In this document: piece by piece, positions 1 through 8,316 of the stretch
Layout of the letters: each line of letters begins with the position of its first letter
How positions within the stretch are numbered: the first letter of the stretch is position 1
NCBI RefSeq assembly: GCF_937123735.1
Contig: NZ_CAKZKL010000044.1
Span: forward strand, 1-40,194
Source: an uncultured Lentibacter sp.
Lineage (GTDB): Bacteria; Pseudomonadota; Alphaproteobacteria; Rhodobacterales; Rhodobacteraceae
Direction: 5' to 3'
DNA length: 40,194 nt
Program-made: the position numbers and the translations under genes
Notes under the pieces: model-generated
What the model was told of the DNA's origin: nothing
Database searches by the model: none
What the model saw: the letters and a program-made list of their open reading frames with translations, nothing else

Positions 1-45
1 GATACTCACAGCGCACACTGAGCAATATCGTACCCCCAAACGTGA

Positions 46-71
46 AAAGAGCGAGCCGAAGCCCGCTCTTT
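46..71 (-). terminator. Rho-independent terminator of the first porin
   Basis: Read on the minus strand, the stem AAAGAGCG pairs with CGCTCTTT around an inner GGC/GCT stem closed by a TTCG tetraloop, followed by a short T run. It lies 24 bases beyond the porin stop codon, which fits termination of that transcript. Confidence 0.75.
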
Positions 72-94
72 CCCCAACTCAAATCCGGGTAGGA

Positions 95-883
95 TTAGAA
101 GTTGAACATCACACCCAGACCAGCTGTTGTAACGTCAGCTTCGTCTGTTTGAGCGTTTGCAATCAGAGAAACACCACCGAGGTCGTGTGAAAGCTGAACA
201 CCGTATGTGCTGCCAGCTGTCTCATCCATCATACCGAAGGCAACAGTTGTCGCTGCGCCTACAGACGTGCTGGCTGTCAGGGAGGTTGTTTCGAGATCAT
301 TTACACCCAAAGCGATAGATACACCACCAACAGTCGCTGCAACTTTAGCTGCCCAGAAGTCGTTTGAGCTGGCGGCTGCGCCTACAGTGATGTTGTTCAT
401 GGTGTACGAAACACCATATTCTGTCTCACGACCAGTCTCAGACGCGTCAGCAGACAAGCCCAGTGTCAGGCCACCAGTTGTGTATGCAGCATACAGGTTT
501 TGTCCACCATCGTTGTGTGTCAGCGAGCCGGGGGCGTTGTCGAAGTAGCCGATGCCGCCGTTGTTGTAGCCATGGAAGCCTGCAACGCGTGCCAGCTTGC
601 GGATCGCACCGTGGGTGCTACCGGCTGTCAATGACGCGCCGCCGCTTGCAACTTTAACGTAACCGTATGTGTTGGGGTTCACAACACGCTGGTATGCGGA
701 GAACGTGAGACCGCCATCTGTTTCGACAGAAGCGTTCAGCCAAAGGCGAACACTTTGCTGTGCATCAACTGTTGTGCCGTTGTCGGTGATACCTGCGTAA
801 GCAAAGCCACCAAATGATACGTCAGCAGCTGCGACTGATGCAGTTGCGACTAGCGCTGTTGTAGCGAAAAGAATCTTTTTCAT
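95..883 (-). CDS. Outer-membrane porin (alphaproteobacterial type)
   Basis: This encodes a 262-residue small porin that should form a beta-barrel diffusion channel in the outer membrane. The start is the ATG at 883, preceded by GAGGG at a suitable distance; an in-frame upstream extension lacks a ribosome site and would spoil the signal peptide. The N-terminus is a typical signal peptide (MKKILFATTALVATASVAAA, cleavage before DVSFGG). The mature part is rich in Gly, Thr and Ser with alternating strands and ends in MFNF, the terminal Phe expected for barrel insertion by BAM. A hairpin terminator follows the gene. Its signal-peptide codons closely match those of the broken porin at 10678-11529, so the two are paralogues. 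The specific solute is unknown. Confidence 0.9.
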   Translation of the reverse strand: MKKILFATTALVATASVAAADVSFGGFAYAGITDNGTTVDAQQSVRLWLNASVETDGGLTFSAYQRVVNPNTYGYVKVASGGASLTAGSTHGAIRKLARVAGFHGYNNGGIGYFDNAPGSLTHNDGGQNLYAAYTTGGLTLGLSADASETGRETEYGVSYTMNNITVGAAASSNDFWAAKVAATVGGVSIALGVNDLETTSLTASTSVGAATTVAFGMMDETAGSTYGVQLSHDLGGVSLIANAQTDEADVTTAGLGVMFNF

Positions 884-911
884 GATTTTTCCCTCGGTTT
901 TCATGTCATAG

Positions 912-962
912 GCCCAAGCGGGGAATCCGCATTGGGTATGGATGCTGTTTCGCTCCAAACAG
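912..962 (-). promoter_or_regulatory. Two hairpins in the porin 5' leader
   Basis: Two inverted repeats lie upstream of the porin start: CCCAA-GCGG with CCGC-TTGGG at 912-936, and CTGTTT with AAACAG across six bases at 945-962. If the transcript begins upstream of 962, both would fold in the mRNA leader. A role in mRNA stability or sRNA control is inference only. Confidence 0.35.
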
Positions 963-1041
963 GGTCTCAATGCAAGCGCGCTAGAACCCTGCCGCGGAAA
1001 GGCCCCAAAGTTGGTGCATCCATGCCACAGTTGTGCGCCGC

Positions 1042-1077
1042 GTGGTTAACCCTTGCGTGAGGTGGTTAAAACTTGCG
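1042..1077. promoter_or_regulatory. Pair of 16-bp direct repeats between porin and DUF3576 gene
   Basis: GTGGTTAAnnCTTGCG occurs at 1042-1057 and again at 1062-1077, differing only at the two n positions, with starts exactly 20 bases apart (two helical turns). The second copy overlaps a possible -35 element, TTGCGG at 1073-1078, which lies 17 bases before ATAAAG. This is the layout of an operator bound by a regulator in tandem on one face of the DNA. No regulator can be named. Confidence 0.4.
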
Positions 1078-1162
1078 GAAAATTGTCGTCAGTCCATAAA
1101 GACTTGCCCCTTCGCCGGGGCTTGGGTAGGACAGTGCTGTGTATAAAGAGCAGGAAACTCCT

Positions 1163-1672
1163 ATGCTAAGCCGTGCGATCAGGTCTTTTGTTGTGCTTTG
1201 CCTCATCGGCGCTCTGAGTGCCTGTGGCGCTGGCCTTGGGAGCTTGGGCCGCATCGGGCCAGCCGCCTCGCAAGAGGAGGGGTCTGGCGCGCCGGGCAAA
1301 AACCTGCCCCAGGATGAAGCCAATGAGACCGGCTCCACAATCTGGGATGCCTTTCGCTCAAGCAATTCGGAAGCGAGCATCAAGGTAAACCGTTATATCT
1401 GGCAGGCGGCGCTGGATGTGCTCAGCTTTATGCCGCTCGAGTCGGTTGATCCTTTTTCCGGGGTGATTGTTTTTGGATATGGCAACCCGCCCGGCAGCTC
1501 AAAGGTCTATCGGGCCACCGTTTATGTCAAGGACCCAGCGCTGGACGCCCGCTCTTTGAATGTGGCGCTGGCGGGGCGCGCAGGCCCTGTTGCGCCAGAG
1601 ACCCAACGTGCCGTTGAAGATGCCATCCTCAACCGCGCCAGACAAATGCGCATTGCCGACAGCCGATATTAA
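1163..1672 (+). CDS. DUF3576 family lipoprotein
   Basis: A 169-residue predicted lipoprotein. The ATG at 1163 is chosen because AGGA lies seven bases upstream and the protein then starts with a proper lipoprotein signal: positive MLSRAIR, a hydrophobic stretch, and the lipobox LSAC with the lipid-bearing Cys21. A low-complexity linker follows, then a compact domain beginning near TIWDAF and running through the GVIVFGYGNPP and YRATVYVKD segments, as recalled for the DUF3576 family. The function is unknown. The family is commonly found just ahead of leuS in Rhodobacterales; here a glycosyltransferase on the other strand separates the two. The protein is probably anchored in the outer or inner membrane facing the periplasm. 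Confidence 0.8.
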   Translation: MLSRAIRSFVVLCLIGALSACGAGLGSLGRIGPAASQEEGSGAPGKNLPQDEANETGSTIWDAFRSSNSEASIKVNRYIWQAALDVLSFMPLESVDPFSGVIVFGYGNPPGSSKVYRATVYVKDPALDARSLNVALAGRAGPVAPETQRAVEDAILNRARQMRIADSRY

Positions 1673-1778
1673 CAGCCGGCTCGGCTCCCTTTCGTTCTGA
1701 ATATGTTTATTCTTGGGCCGCCGACAGAGCGGCCCCATCGAGGCGCGCCTGCCTCGTCGTCTTGATGCGGGGAGAGCG

Positions 1779-1830
1779 CGAGAGGGGCTTGCCCCTCTCG
1801 CACGGGTCGGATTGGCGAAGCCAATTCGAT
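1779..1830. repeat. Double-hairpin intergenic repeat, copy A
   Basis: A perfect palindrome CGAGAGGGGCTTGCCCCTCTCG lies at 1779-1800, with arms of ten bases. The second module, ATTGGC-GAA-GCCAAT within a GTCGGATT...AATTCGATC frame, lies at 1811-1825. This is one of seven related copies between genes in the window. It lies between the convergent DUF3576 and glycosyltransferase genes and could act as a terminator for both. Confidence 0.75.
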
Positions 1831-1839
1831 CAGACCGTC

Positions 1840-3069
1840 TCACAGGCTCATCACCCAGTCCAGCTGGCGTGGCAGGCAAATCTCTGTCAGGTCATAGTTG
1901 CGAACAATCAGATCGCGCGCCGCCGCGCCCAATGTGGCACGTTCTTCTTCGTTGTCCAGAAGCGTGCAGACTTCCGCCACCAAGGCTTCCTTATCAAAGA
2001 AATCGACCAGCTTGCCCTGCACCCCATGGGTGATCGCCTCTTCTACCGGCGGCGTTTTGCTGGCCACGATTGCTCCTTTCACGCTCATGGTTTCAAACAG
2101 TGACCAGCTCAGCACGAAAGGGTAGGTCAGATAGATATGCACGCGGCTCACCTTGAGCAGAGATTGAAACGGCTCATAGGGAATACGCCCCAGAAAATGC
2201 ACCCGGGCCCAATCCGTGTCGGGGATTTTAGGACGCACCTCGTCGATGAAGATCTGTTTCCAGCTTTGCCCTTTGGGGGGGCGGGCGCCGTAGCTCACAT
2301 CCTCGCCCCCGACGATCAGGATTTGGGCTTTTGGGCGCGCCTTGAGGAGCTCGGGAAGGGCGCGCATGAAGATATGATACCCTCGATAGGGCTCAAGATT
2401 GCGGTTCACAAATGTGACCAGCTCGTCTGCGCGGGTCAGAACCTGGCCGCCGGGCAAGGTAAACTGGGCGTTTGGGTCCTCTGTGAGCAGGTCGGTGCGG
2501 ATGCCGTCATGGCAGATTGTGATTTTGTCGCGGAAGGCGGGCGGAAAGGTATCGGCCTGAAAGCGGGTTGGGCTGATGCCCGCATCACTGATCTCAAAAT
2601 GCTGATGATTGTTGAGGTTTTTGAGCCGCAGCCGCAGCACATCGGTGGGCTGGATGTCCGGTTGGAACTCGGGGTCAAAGGCGGTGTGGGGGTAAGTCGC
2701 TTTGTGGTAGAGCTCACAATAGATCGCCAGTTTGGCCTTGGGCCAGACATCTTTGAGAAACAGCGATTCTCCCCAGCCGGGGTGCGCGATGATCAGATCA
2801 GGGGTGAACCCTTGGTCGCGCAGCTGCACCGCCGCATGATAGCAGGCTTCTGCGCGGGTGAGCTTGGTGTCAAAATCAACCAGCCAGCGGTGCGTGTTTT
2901 GGGCGTCACGCTCTTTGAGTTGATAGGGCAATACCTTCACCCCGTTCCAGCGGGTTGCCTTTCGCACTCTGAGCGTGAGCGCCACGGTCTCATGTCCTAG
3001 CCCTGCCAAGGCAGGCGCCAGATGCTTGAACTGGCCGGGGAAATTTTGGTGAATAAACAGGATCTTCAT
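1840..3069 (-). CDS. Glycosyltransferase, GT4-like (GT-B fold)
   Basis: A 409-residue cytoplasmic protein without signal peptide. The N-terminus (MKILFIHQNFPGQFKHLAPAL) is the first beta-strand and glycine turn of a GT-B glycosyltransferase. The C-terminal half contains FVNRNLEPYRGYHIFMRALPELL, then ILIVGG, VHFLGRIPYE, and the donor-site region with LSWSLFETMS and PPVEEAI, where the E-x7-E pattern of family 4 enzymes would lie. It should transfer a sugar from a nucleotide donor to a surface polysaccharide or lipid; donor and acceptor cannot be read from the sequence. No good Shine-Dalgarno is seen before the ATG. It stands alone, with no other sugar genes nearby, and interrupts the usual lipoprotein-leuS pairing, which suggests insertion. 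Confidence 0.85.
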   Translation of the reverse strand: MKILFIHQNFPGQFKHLAPALAGLGHETVALTLRVRKATRWNGVKVLPYQLKERDAQNTHRWLVDFDTKLTRAEACYHAAVQLRDQGFTPDLIIAHPGWGESLFLKDVWPKAKLAIYCELYHKATYPHTAFDPEFQPDIQPTDVLRLRLKNLNNHQHFEISDAGISPTRFQADTFPPAFRDKITICHDGIRTDLLTEDPNAQFTLPGGQVLTRADELVTFVNRNLEPYRGYHIFMRALPELLKARPKAQILIVGGEDVSYGARPPKGQSWKQIFIDEVRPKIPDTDWARVHFLGRIPYEPFQSLLKVSRVHIYLTYPFVLSWSLFETMSVKGAIVASKTPPVEEAITHGVQGKLVDFFDKEALVAEVCTLLDNEEERATLGAAARDLIVRNYDLTEICLPRQLDWVMSL

Positions 3070-3171
3070 GGTTAACTCTAGAAACTCGTCACTGGCACAC
3101 AGTCTGTCTGCACCATAGCCTCACAGCACAATAGGGCAAGAGCACGGCAGGCACGCATGTTTTTGGGGGTG

Positions 3172-3325
3172 CGCAAACAGAAGTGGCCGGATCTGCGCAG
3201 ATCCGACCACACCCTGTTGGACTTATCAGTGCTCTTTGCGCAACGGGAGGAGGAGTGCCGCGCAAAGAGCCTTTTGTTGCGGTGCTCTACGATAAGGGAG
3301 GAGATGTAGAAGCGCCGGTTGTGTC
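3172..3325 (-). ncRNA. Candidate CcsR/cuckoo-like small RNA
   Basis: Read on the minus strand, three stem-loops follow one another. Hairpin 1 (3310-3286) has stem TCTAC/GTAGA and a 15-nt loop containing CTCCTCCC. Hairpin 2 (3270-3231) has a perfect 11-bp stem, GCTCTTTGCGC/GCGCAAAGAGC, and a loop with CTCCTCCTCCC. Hairpin 3 (3210-3183) is a 12-bp stem with one G-U pair and a GCGC loop, followed by TTCTGTTT, and looks like a terminator. CUYCUCCC (anti-Shine-Dalgarno) motifs displayed in consecutive loops are the mark of the alphaproteobacterial CcsR ('cuckoo') RNAs. The 5' end is a guess. The DUF1127-type small gene usually found upstream of such RNAs is not seen. Confidence 0.55.
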
Positions 3326-3546
3326 TTCACATTTGCCGCAACGCAGCGAGACCACAAGGCGAAAAATGCTGCAACTGCGAAATTTCTTTTGGTCTCCCTT
3401 GAAGCGGCCAAAAACGCGGCAGATGCCTCATTTCTGGGCGGTGAAAATTTGGGCGGTTGGCTCAGGGGAGGCAATTGAGGATTTAACCTGCGGTCAAAAC
3501 CCTTTATCACCGCGCCCAACACCAAACATAACCCGAGAGACACGCA

Positions 3547-6087
3547 ATGAGCCGCTACAACGCCGCCGAGATTGAAGCCAGATGGCAGGAAGCCTGGGAG
3601 AAGGCAGGGATTTTCACTGCCGAGCGCAAGGAGGGCAAGCCCAAGTATTATGTGCTTGAGATGTTCCCCTATCCTTCGGGCAAGTTGCATATGGGCCATG
3701 TGCGCAACTACACGATGGGCGACGTGATCGCGCGCTACAAGCTTGCGACGGGGCATAATGTGCTCCACCCGATGGGCTTTGACGCTTTCGGGATGCCGGC
3801 CGAAAACGCTGCAATGGCGATTGGCGGGCATCCGAAGACCTGGACCTACAACAACATCGACGACATGGTCGAGCAGATGAAGCCTTTGGGCCTCTCGCTC
3901 GACTGGAGTCGCATGTTTGCGACCTGTGACCCCGAGTATTACGGGCAGCAGCAGGCGCTTTTCCTTGATTTTCTCGACAAGGGGCTGGTCTATCGCAAGA
4001 ACGCGGTTGTGAACTGGGACCCTGTGGACATGACCGTTCTGGCGAACGAGCAGGTCGAAGGTGGGCGCGGCTGGCGCTCGGGCGCGCTTGTGGAGCGCAA
4101 GGAGCTGACGCAGTGGTTCTTCAAGATCTCCGACATGGCGGATGAACTTCTGGGGGCGCTGGACGGGCTTGATAACTGGCCTGCCAAGGTGAAGCTCATG
4201 CAGGCCAACTGGATTGGCAAGTCTCGCGGTTTGCAGTTTGCTTTTGAGCGCGCGGATGGCGGGGAGCCGATCACTGTTTATACAACGCGGCCTGATACGC
4301 TGAACGGCGCGAGCTTTGTCGGGATTTCGCCGGATCATCCGATTGCCAAGGCAATGGAGGGAGATGCGGCTGTGGATGCCTTCCTTGCGGACGCGCGCAA
4401 GGGCGGCACGACGGAAGAGGCCATCGAGACCGCCGAGAAGCTGGGCTTTGACACGGGCATCAAGGTGAAACATCCGCTGACGGGCGAAGAGCTGCCTGTC
4501 TGGATCGCCAACTTTATTCTGATGGATTATGGCACAGGCGCAATTTTTGGCTGCCCTGCCCATGACCAGCGCGACCTTGATTTCTGCCGCAAGTATGATT
4601 TGCCGGTGATCGACACCTTCTTTGCGCTGGATGACGACACACCTGTTGGCAAAGTGGCCTTTGTGCCTGCCAAATCCGAGAAAGTGCGCTGGGTGAACCA
4701 CTTTGCCGGGCTTGAAGAAGCCACGGGAGAAGAGGCGATCAACGCCACGATCGACTTTATGGAAGCCAAGGGGCTGGGCGAGGGTGTGACCAAGTTCCGC
4801 CTGCGCGACTGGGGGCTTTCGCGCCAGCGCTATTGGGGTTGCCCCATTCCTGTGGTGCATTGTGAGGCTTGTGGCGTTGTTCCGGAGAAGAAAGAAAATC
4901 TGCCGGTTGTTTTGCCCGATGATGTGACATTTGACGTGCCGGGCAACCCGCTTGACCGCCACCCGACATGGCGCGATGTGCCCTGCCCCTCTTGTGGCAA
5001 GGCGGCCAAGCGCGAGACCGATACAATGGATACATTCGTGGACAGCTCGTGGTATTTTGCCCGCTTTACGGCGCCACGGGCCGAAACGCCGACAAATATG
5101 GAAGACGCCAAATACTGGATGAATGTGGACCAGTATATCGGCGGGGTGGAACACGCGATTTTGCACCTGCTCTATGCGCGCTTCTTTGCGCGGGCGATGC
5201 AGATTTGCGGGCATTTGCCGGAGAGTGCGAAAGAGCCGTTTGACGCACTGTTCACCCAAGGGATGGTGACGCACGCTATTTACAAGACCGAGGGTGCCGA
5301 CGGGCGGCCTGTGTATCACTACCCTGAGGAAGTGACGCTGAAGGACGGCAAGGCGCTTTTGGAAGACGGGCGCGAGGCCGAGATTGTGCCTTCGGCCAAG
5401 ATGTCAAAATCCAAGAACAACGTGGTGAACCCTCTGCACATCATTGAAGGCTATGGCGCGGATACGGCGCGGTGGTTTGTGCTCTCGGACTCCCCGCCCG
5501 AGCGAGATGTGGAGTGGACAGCCTCGGGCGCTGAGGCGGCGCATAAGCACCTTGGGCGTGTTTACCGGATTGCCAGCGAAATTGACGCGCAGGCCACGGG
5601 CAGCGCGGCCGATGACACAGCGCTTCTGCGTGAGATGCACAAGGCGATCCATGATGTGACGATGGGGGTTGAAAGCTTTGGCTTTAACGCCGCGATTGCG
5701 AAGCTTTACGGCTTTACCAATGCCTTGGGCAAATCGAAAGCCGGCGGCGCAGCCAAGCGGCAAGCGGCGATGGTTCTGGCGCAGCTGATGAGCCCGATGA
5801 CGCCGCATCTCTCTGAGGCTGTCTGGGAAAAACTGGGCGGCGAGGGGCTTTGCACACTTGCGCCATGGCCCAAGGCAGACGAGGCGATGCTGGTGGATGA
5901 TGAAGTCATCTTGCCGATTCAGATCAATGGCAAGCGGCGCGCGGAAATCAGCGTGCCCAAGGATATGGACAAAGCCGAGGTTGAAAAACTGGCGCTCGCG
6001 CATGAAGCTGTCATCAAGACACTGGACGGGGCCACGCCCAAGAAGGTGATTGTTGTGCCGGGGCGGATTGTGAATGTGGTCGCTTGA
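3547..6087 (+). CDS. leuS: Leucyl-tRNA synthetase
   Basis: An 846-residue class I aminoacyl-tRNA synthetase that charges tRNA-Leu in the cytoplasm, close to the usual bacterial length. Visible landmarks are the HMGH ATP-binding signature at residues 48-51 ([11 protein letters not shown]), the inserted CP1 editing domain with TTRPDTL, the GCPAHDQRD editing segment, the [17 protein letters not shown] strand and the KMSKS loop at 618-622 (AKMSKSKNN). The C-terminus ends in an IVNVV strand typical for the tRNA-binding tail. The start codon is preceded only by a weak purine run (GAGAGA). The stop overlaps lptE by 14 bases, so the genes are translated from a common message. Confidence 0.98.
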   Translation: MSRYNAAEIEARWQEAWEKAGIFTAERKEGKPKYYVLEMFPYPSGKLHMGHVRNYTMGDVIARYKLATGHNVLHPMGFDAFGMPAENAAMAIGGHPKTWTYNNIDDMVEQMKPLGLSLDWSRMFATCDPEYYGQQQALFLDFLDKGLVYRKNAVVNWDPVDMTVLANEQVEGGRGWRSGALVERKELTQWFFKISDMADELLGALDGLDNWPAKVKLMQANWIGKSRGLQFAFERADGGEPITVYTTRPDTLNGASFVGISPDHPIAKAMEGDAAVDAFLADARKGGTTEEAIETAEKLGFDTGIKVKHPLTGEELPVWIANFILMDYGTGAIFGCPAHDQRDLDFCRKYDLPVIDTFFALDDDTPVGKVAFVPAKSEKVRWVNHFAGLEEATGEEAINATIDFMEAKGLGEGVTKFRLRDWGLSRQRYWGCPIPVVHCEACGVVPEKKENLPVVLPDDVTFDVPGNPLDRHPTWRDVPCPSCGKAAKRETDTMDTFVDSSWYFARFTAPRAETPTNMEDAKYWMNVDQYIGGVEHAILHLLYARFFARAMQICGHLPESAKEPFDALFTQGMVTHAIYKTEGADGRPVYHYPEEVTLKDGKALLEDGREAEIVPSAKMSKSKNNVVNPLHIIEGYGADTARWFVLSDSPPERDVEWTASGAEAAHKHLGRVYRIASEIDAQATGSAADDTALLREMHKAIHDVTMGVESFGFNAAIAKLYGFTNALGKSKAGGAAKRQAAMVLAQLMSPMTPHLSEAVWEKLGGEGLCTLAPWPKADEAMLVDDEVILPIQINGKRRAEISVPKDMDKAEVEKLALAHEAVIKTLDGATPKKVIVVPGRIVNVVA

Positions 6088-6565
6088 CAGAAGAGCTGTG
6101 ATGCTGGGCGCCCTGGCGATGCTGGGCGGATGCGGCTTTGCGCCGGTCTACGCGCCCGAAAGCGAGGCGCGCGCCTTGTTGGGGGCGATCGAAATTGATC
6201 CGCCCCGCGACCGTGCGGGCTACTTGCTGGTGCGCCATCTTGAAGAGCGGTTGGGGCGGGGCGCCCAGCCCCGTTTCGGGATGTCGGTGGCCATTGAGCT
6301 CACTCCGGAGCGCATGGCGATTTCGGAGGACAATGTGGCCACACGGATCAACCTGTTGGGCAAGGCCACCTATGCGGTGCGCAGCCGGGAAACAGGCAAA
6401 GTGCTCACAAGTGGTGTGGCACAGAGCTTTGTTGGCTACTCGACCACCGGCAGCACCGCCGCGACCCGCGCCGCTCAAACCGATGCGCAAGACAGGCTGA
6501 TGGTTATCCTCGGTGACCAGATTGTGATGCAGCTGATGGCCATGCCGCGTGAGGCCGCCATATGA
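6074..6565 (+). CDS. lptE: LPS-assembly lipoprotein LptE
   Basis: A 163-residue lipoprotein with lipobox LGGC and lipidated Cys20, followed by GFAPVYAP, a sequence typical of alphaproteobacterial LptE. The partner is LptD; together they insert lipopolysaccharide into the outer leaflet. The body has the expected alternating strands ([26 protein letters not shown]) and two helices. It begins inside the 3' end of leuS (14-base overlap) and its stop overlaps the holA start as ATGA, so translation is probably coupled along leuS-lptE-holA, an order known from many proteobacteria. Assignment rests on context and lipobox as much as on sequence, as the family is poorly conserved. Confidence 0.9.
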   Translation: MWSLDRRAVMLGALAMLGGCGFAPVYAPESEARALLGAIEIDPPRDRAGYLLVRHLEERLGRGAQPRFGMSVAIELTPERMAISEDNVATRINLLGKATYAVRSRETGKVLTSGVAQSFVGYSTTGSTAATRAAQTDAQDRLMVILGDQIVMQLMAMPREAAI

Positions 6566-7590
6566 AACTGGGCGGGCGCGAGGCGAACGGCTATTTCAAA
6601 AAGCCGGACCCACGGCGCACAGGTCTATTAATTTATGGTGCCGATGCCATGCGGGTTGCGCTGAAGCGGCAAGAGGTGATCAAGGCCCTGATCGGCCCCA
6701 AGGGCGATGAGGAAATGCGCCTGACCCGCCTTGCCGGAGGAGACCTGCGCAAAGACCCCGCTGCCTTGCTGGACGCTGTGAAGGCGGTGAGCTTTTTTCC
6801 GGGGCCGCGTGTGGCGTTTGTGGAAGAGGCCAATGACACCGCTGCCCCCGCTATTTTGGCGGCTTTGGAAGATTGGGCTGAGGGGGATGCGCAGATTATT
6901 GTGACCGCAGGGCAGCTCAAAGCCACCTCCAAACTGCGCAAGGCGTTTGAGGCGCATAGGAATGCCTATGCCGTGGGGCTTTATGACGATCCGCCTGGCC
7001 GCGATGAGATTGATGCGATGCTGGCGGAGGGCGGGCTGGCGCAGCTGAGTCGGGACGCCATGAGCGACCTCACGGCGCTGAGCCGCGAGCTGGGCCCGGG
7101 AGACTTTCGCCAGACCATCGAGAAACTCGCGCTCTACAAACACGGCGACCCCAGCGAGGTGAGCAGTGCCGATATCGAGGCTTGCGCGCCGCAGAGCACC
7201 GAGGCAGCGCTGGATGATCTGCTCAACATCATGGCCGAGGGCAAGATGGGCGAGATCCACCCTGTGCTGTCCAAGCTCAAGGCGCAAGGCGTGCAGCCTG
7301 TGGGGCTGGTGATTGGTGCCACGCGGCATTTCAAGGCGCTCTATGCGGTGGCAAGCGACCCTGCGGGCGCAAGCCAGGGCATTGCACGGCTGCGCCCACC
7401 GATCTTTGGACCGCGGCGCGACAGGATGCTCAAACAGGCGCAAGGCTGGGGCGCGGCAAAGCTGGAACAGGCTCTAAGCTACCTTATAGAGACGGATTTG
7501 CAGCTGCGCAGCGCGGGGCAAACCGCACCGCAAATGGCGCTGGTCGAGCGCACGCTGATCCGCCTCGCAGGACTTGCAGCGCGGCGGTAG
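6562..7590 (+). CDS. holA: DNA polymerase III delta subunit
   Basis: A 342-residue clamp-loader subunit that opens the beta sliding clamp. The early segment LLIYGADAMRVALKRQEVIKALIG is the expected N-terminal strand-helix region, followed by AVSFFPGPRVAFVEEAND and the helical C-terminal domain with LTALSRELGPGDFRQTIEKLALY. In this family the clamp-contacting wedge lies in the first domain. The gene overlaps lptE by four bases (ATGA) and is the last of the leuS-lptE-holA unit, an arrangement shared with Escherichia coli and many others. Nothing unusual is seen. Confidence 0.95.
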   Translation: MKLGGREANGYFKKPDPRRTGLLIYGADAMRVALKRQEVIKALIGPKGDEEMRLTRLAGGDLRKDPAALLDAVKAVSFFPGPRVAFVEEANDTAAPAILAALEDWAEGDAQIIVTAGQLKATSKLRKAFEAHRNAYAVGLYDDPPGRDEIDAMLAEGGLAQLSRDAMSDLTALSRELGPGDFRQTIEKLALYKHGDPSEVSSADIEACAPQSTEAALDDLLNIMAEGKMGEIHPVLSKLKAQGVQPVGLVIGATRHFKALYAVASDPAGASQGIARLRPPIFGPRRDRMLKQAQGWGAAKLEQALSYLIETDLQLRSAGQTAPQMALVERTLIRLAGLAARR

Positions 7591-7595
7591 GTGAT

Positions 7596-7621
7596 GGTGC
7601 GCAGTGAATGCGCACCCTACG
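7596..7621 (-). repeat. GTAG-headed REP-like palindrome, copy 1
   Basis: On the minus strand CGTAG is followed by the palindrome GGTGCGCA...TGCGCACC. It matches the copy at 20076-20101 at 22 of 26 positions. A GTAG head next to a short palindrome is typical of REP elements mobilised by RAYT transposases. It lies just beyond the holA stop. Confidence 0.6.
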
Positions 7622-7722
7622 AGGGCACGGCTTGGTGGGGGAACATCCACCCTCCGGCGTTTGGCTCTTGAAGCTTCTTTCAGTTTGATGTCACCTGACT
7701 TGCGAACAAGGGAGAGAAAGCC

Positions 7723-8316
7723 ATGTATGAAGTCTTTGGAGGCATTGCCAGCCGAGCGTTCCGGGTGATTTGGTTGCTGGATGAAATGGGTGTGGCGTTT
7801 ACCCACCATGATCTGAAGCCTCATGCGCCGGAGCTTTTGGCGGTAAACCCCTCAGGCAAGGTGCCAGCCCTCAAGGTGGCGGGGGAAATTCTCACCGACT
7901 CTTCGGCGATCATGACCTTTCTGGCCGATAAGCATGGCCAGTTTACCCACCCAGCCGGCACAATAGCGCGCGCCAAGCAGGATGGTTGGTTTCACCAGAT
8001 CCTCGATGAGGTGGATGCGGTGCTTTGGGCCGGTGCGCGGCACTCGTTCATCCTGCCGGAAGCGCAACGTGTGCCCGAGGTCAAGGACTCGCTCAAATGG
8101 GAGTTCAAACGCAATGTGGCCCGGATCGCCGAGCGCATGGAGGGGCCTTATTTGCAGGGTGAGGAGATTACGATTGCGGATTTCCTGCTGTTGCATTGCC
8201 TCAACTGGGCCGTGAGCGCAAAATTTGAACATGGCTCTGAGAAGATTGATGCATATGCCAAACGCATTCGGGCGCGCGAGAGCTTCAAAGCGGCGCGCGC
8301 CAGGCTGGCCGCATGA
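7723..8316 (+). CDS. Glutathione S-transferase family protein
   Basis: A 197-residue two-domain glutathione transferase-like protein. The N-terminal thioredoxin-fold half shows the glutathione-binding pattern NPSGKVPALKV followed by LTDSSAIMTFLADKH, where the cis-Pro and the Asp-Ser pair that hold glutathione lie. The C-terminal half is all helical and contains ITIADFLLLHCLNWA, the conserved N-capping Asp region. AGGGAG precedes the ATG. The next gene starts within its stop codon (ATGA), so it is co-translated with a VOC-cupin protein, and a shared small-molecule or aromatic substrate is plausible. Its actual substrate cannot be told. Confidence 0.85.
   Translation: MYEVFGGIASRAFRVIWLLDEMGVAFTHHDLKPHAPELLAVNPSGKVPALKVAGEILTDSSAIMTFLADKHGQFTHPAGTIARAKQDGWFHQILDEVDAVLWAGARHSFILPEAQRVPEVKDSLKWEFKRNVARIAERMEGPYLQGEEITIADFLLLHCLNWAVSAKFEHGSEKIDAYAKRIRARESFKAARARLAA

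Noticed and set aside
1042..1077. CtrA binding site (TTAA-N7-TTAA)
   Set aside because: The two TTAA are 16 bases apart instead of seven, so the CtrA pattern does not fit.
2137..3000. 287-codon plus-strand frame
   Set aside because: Antisense to the glycosyltransferase, which has clear motifs; no ribosome site.
3226..5319. 697-codon open frame on the minus strand
   Set aside because: It lies antisense to leuS in a GC-rich gene, has no ribosome site, and its product resembles no family; long antisense frames are common at this codon bias.
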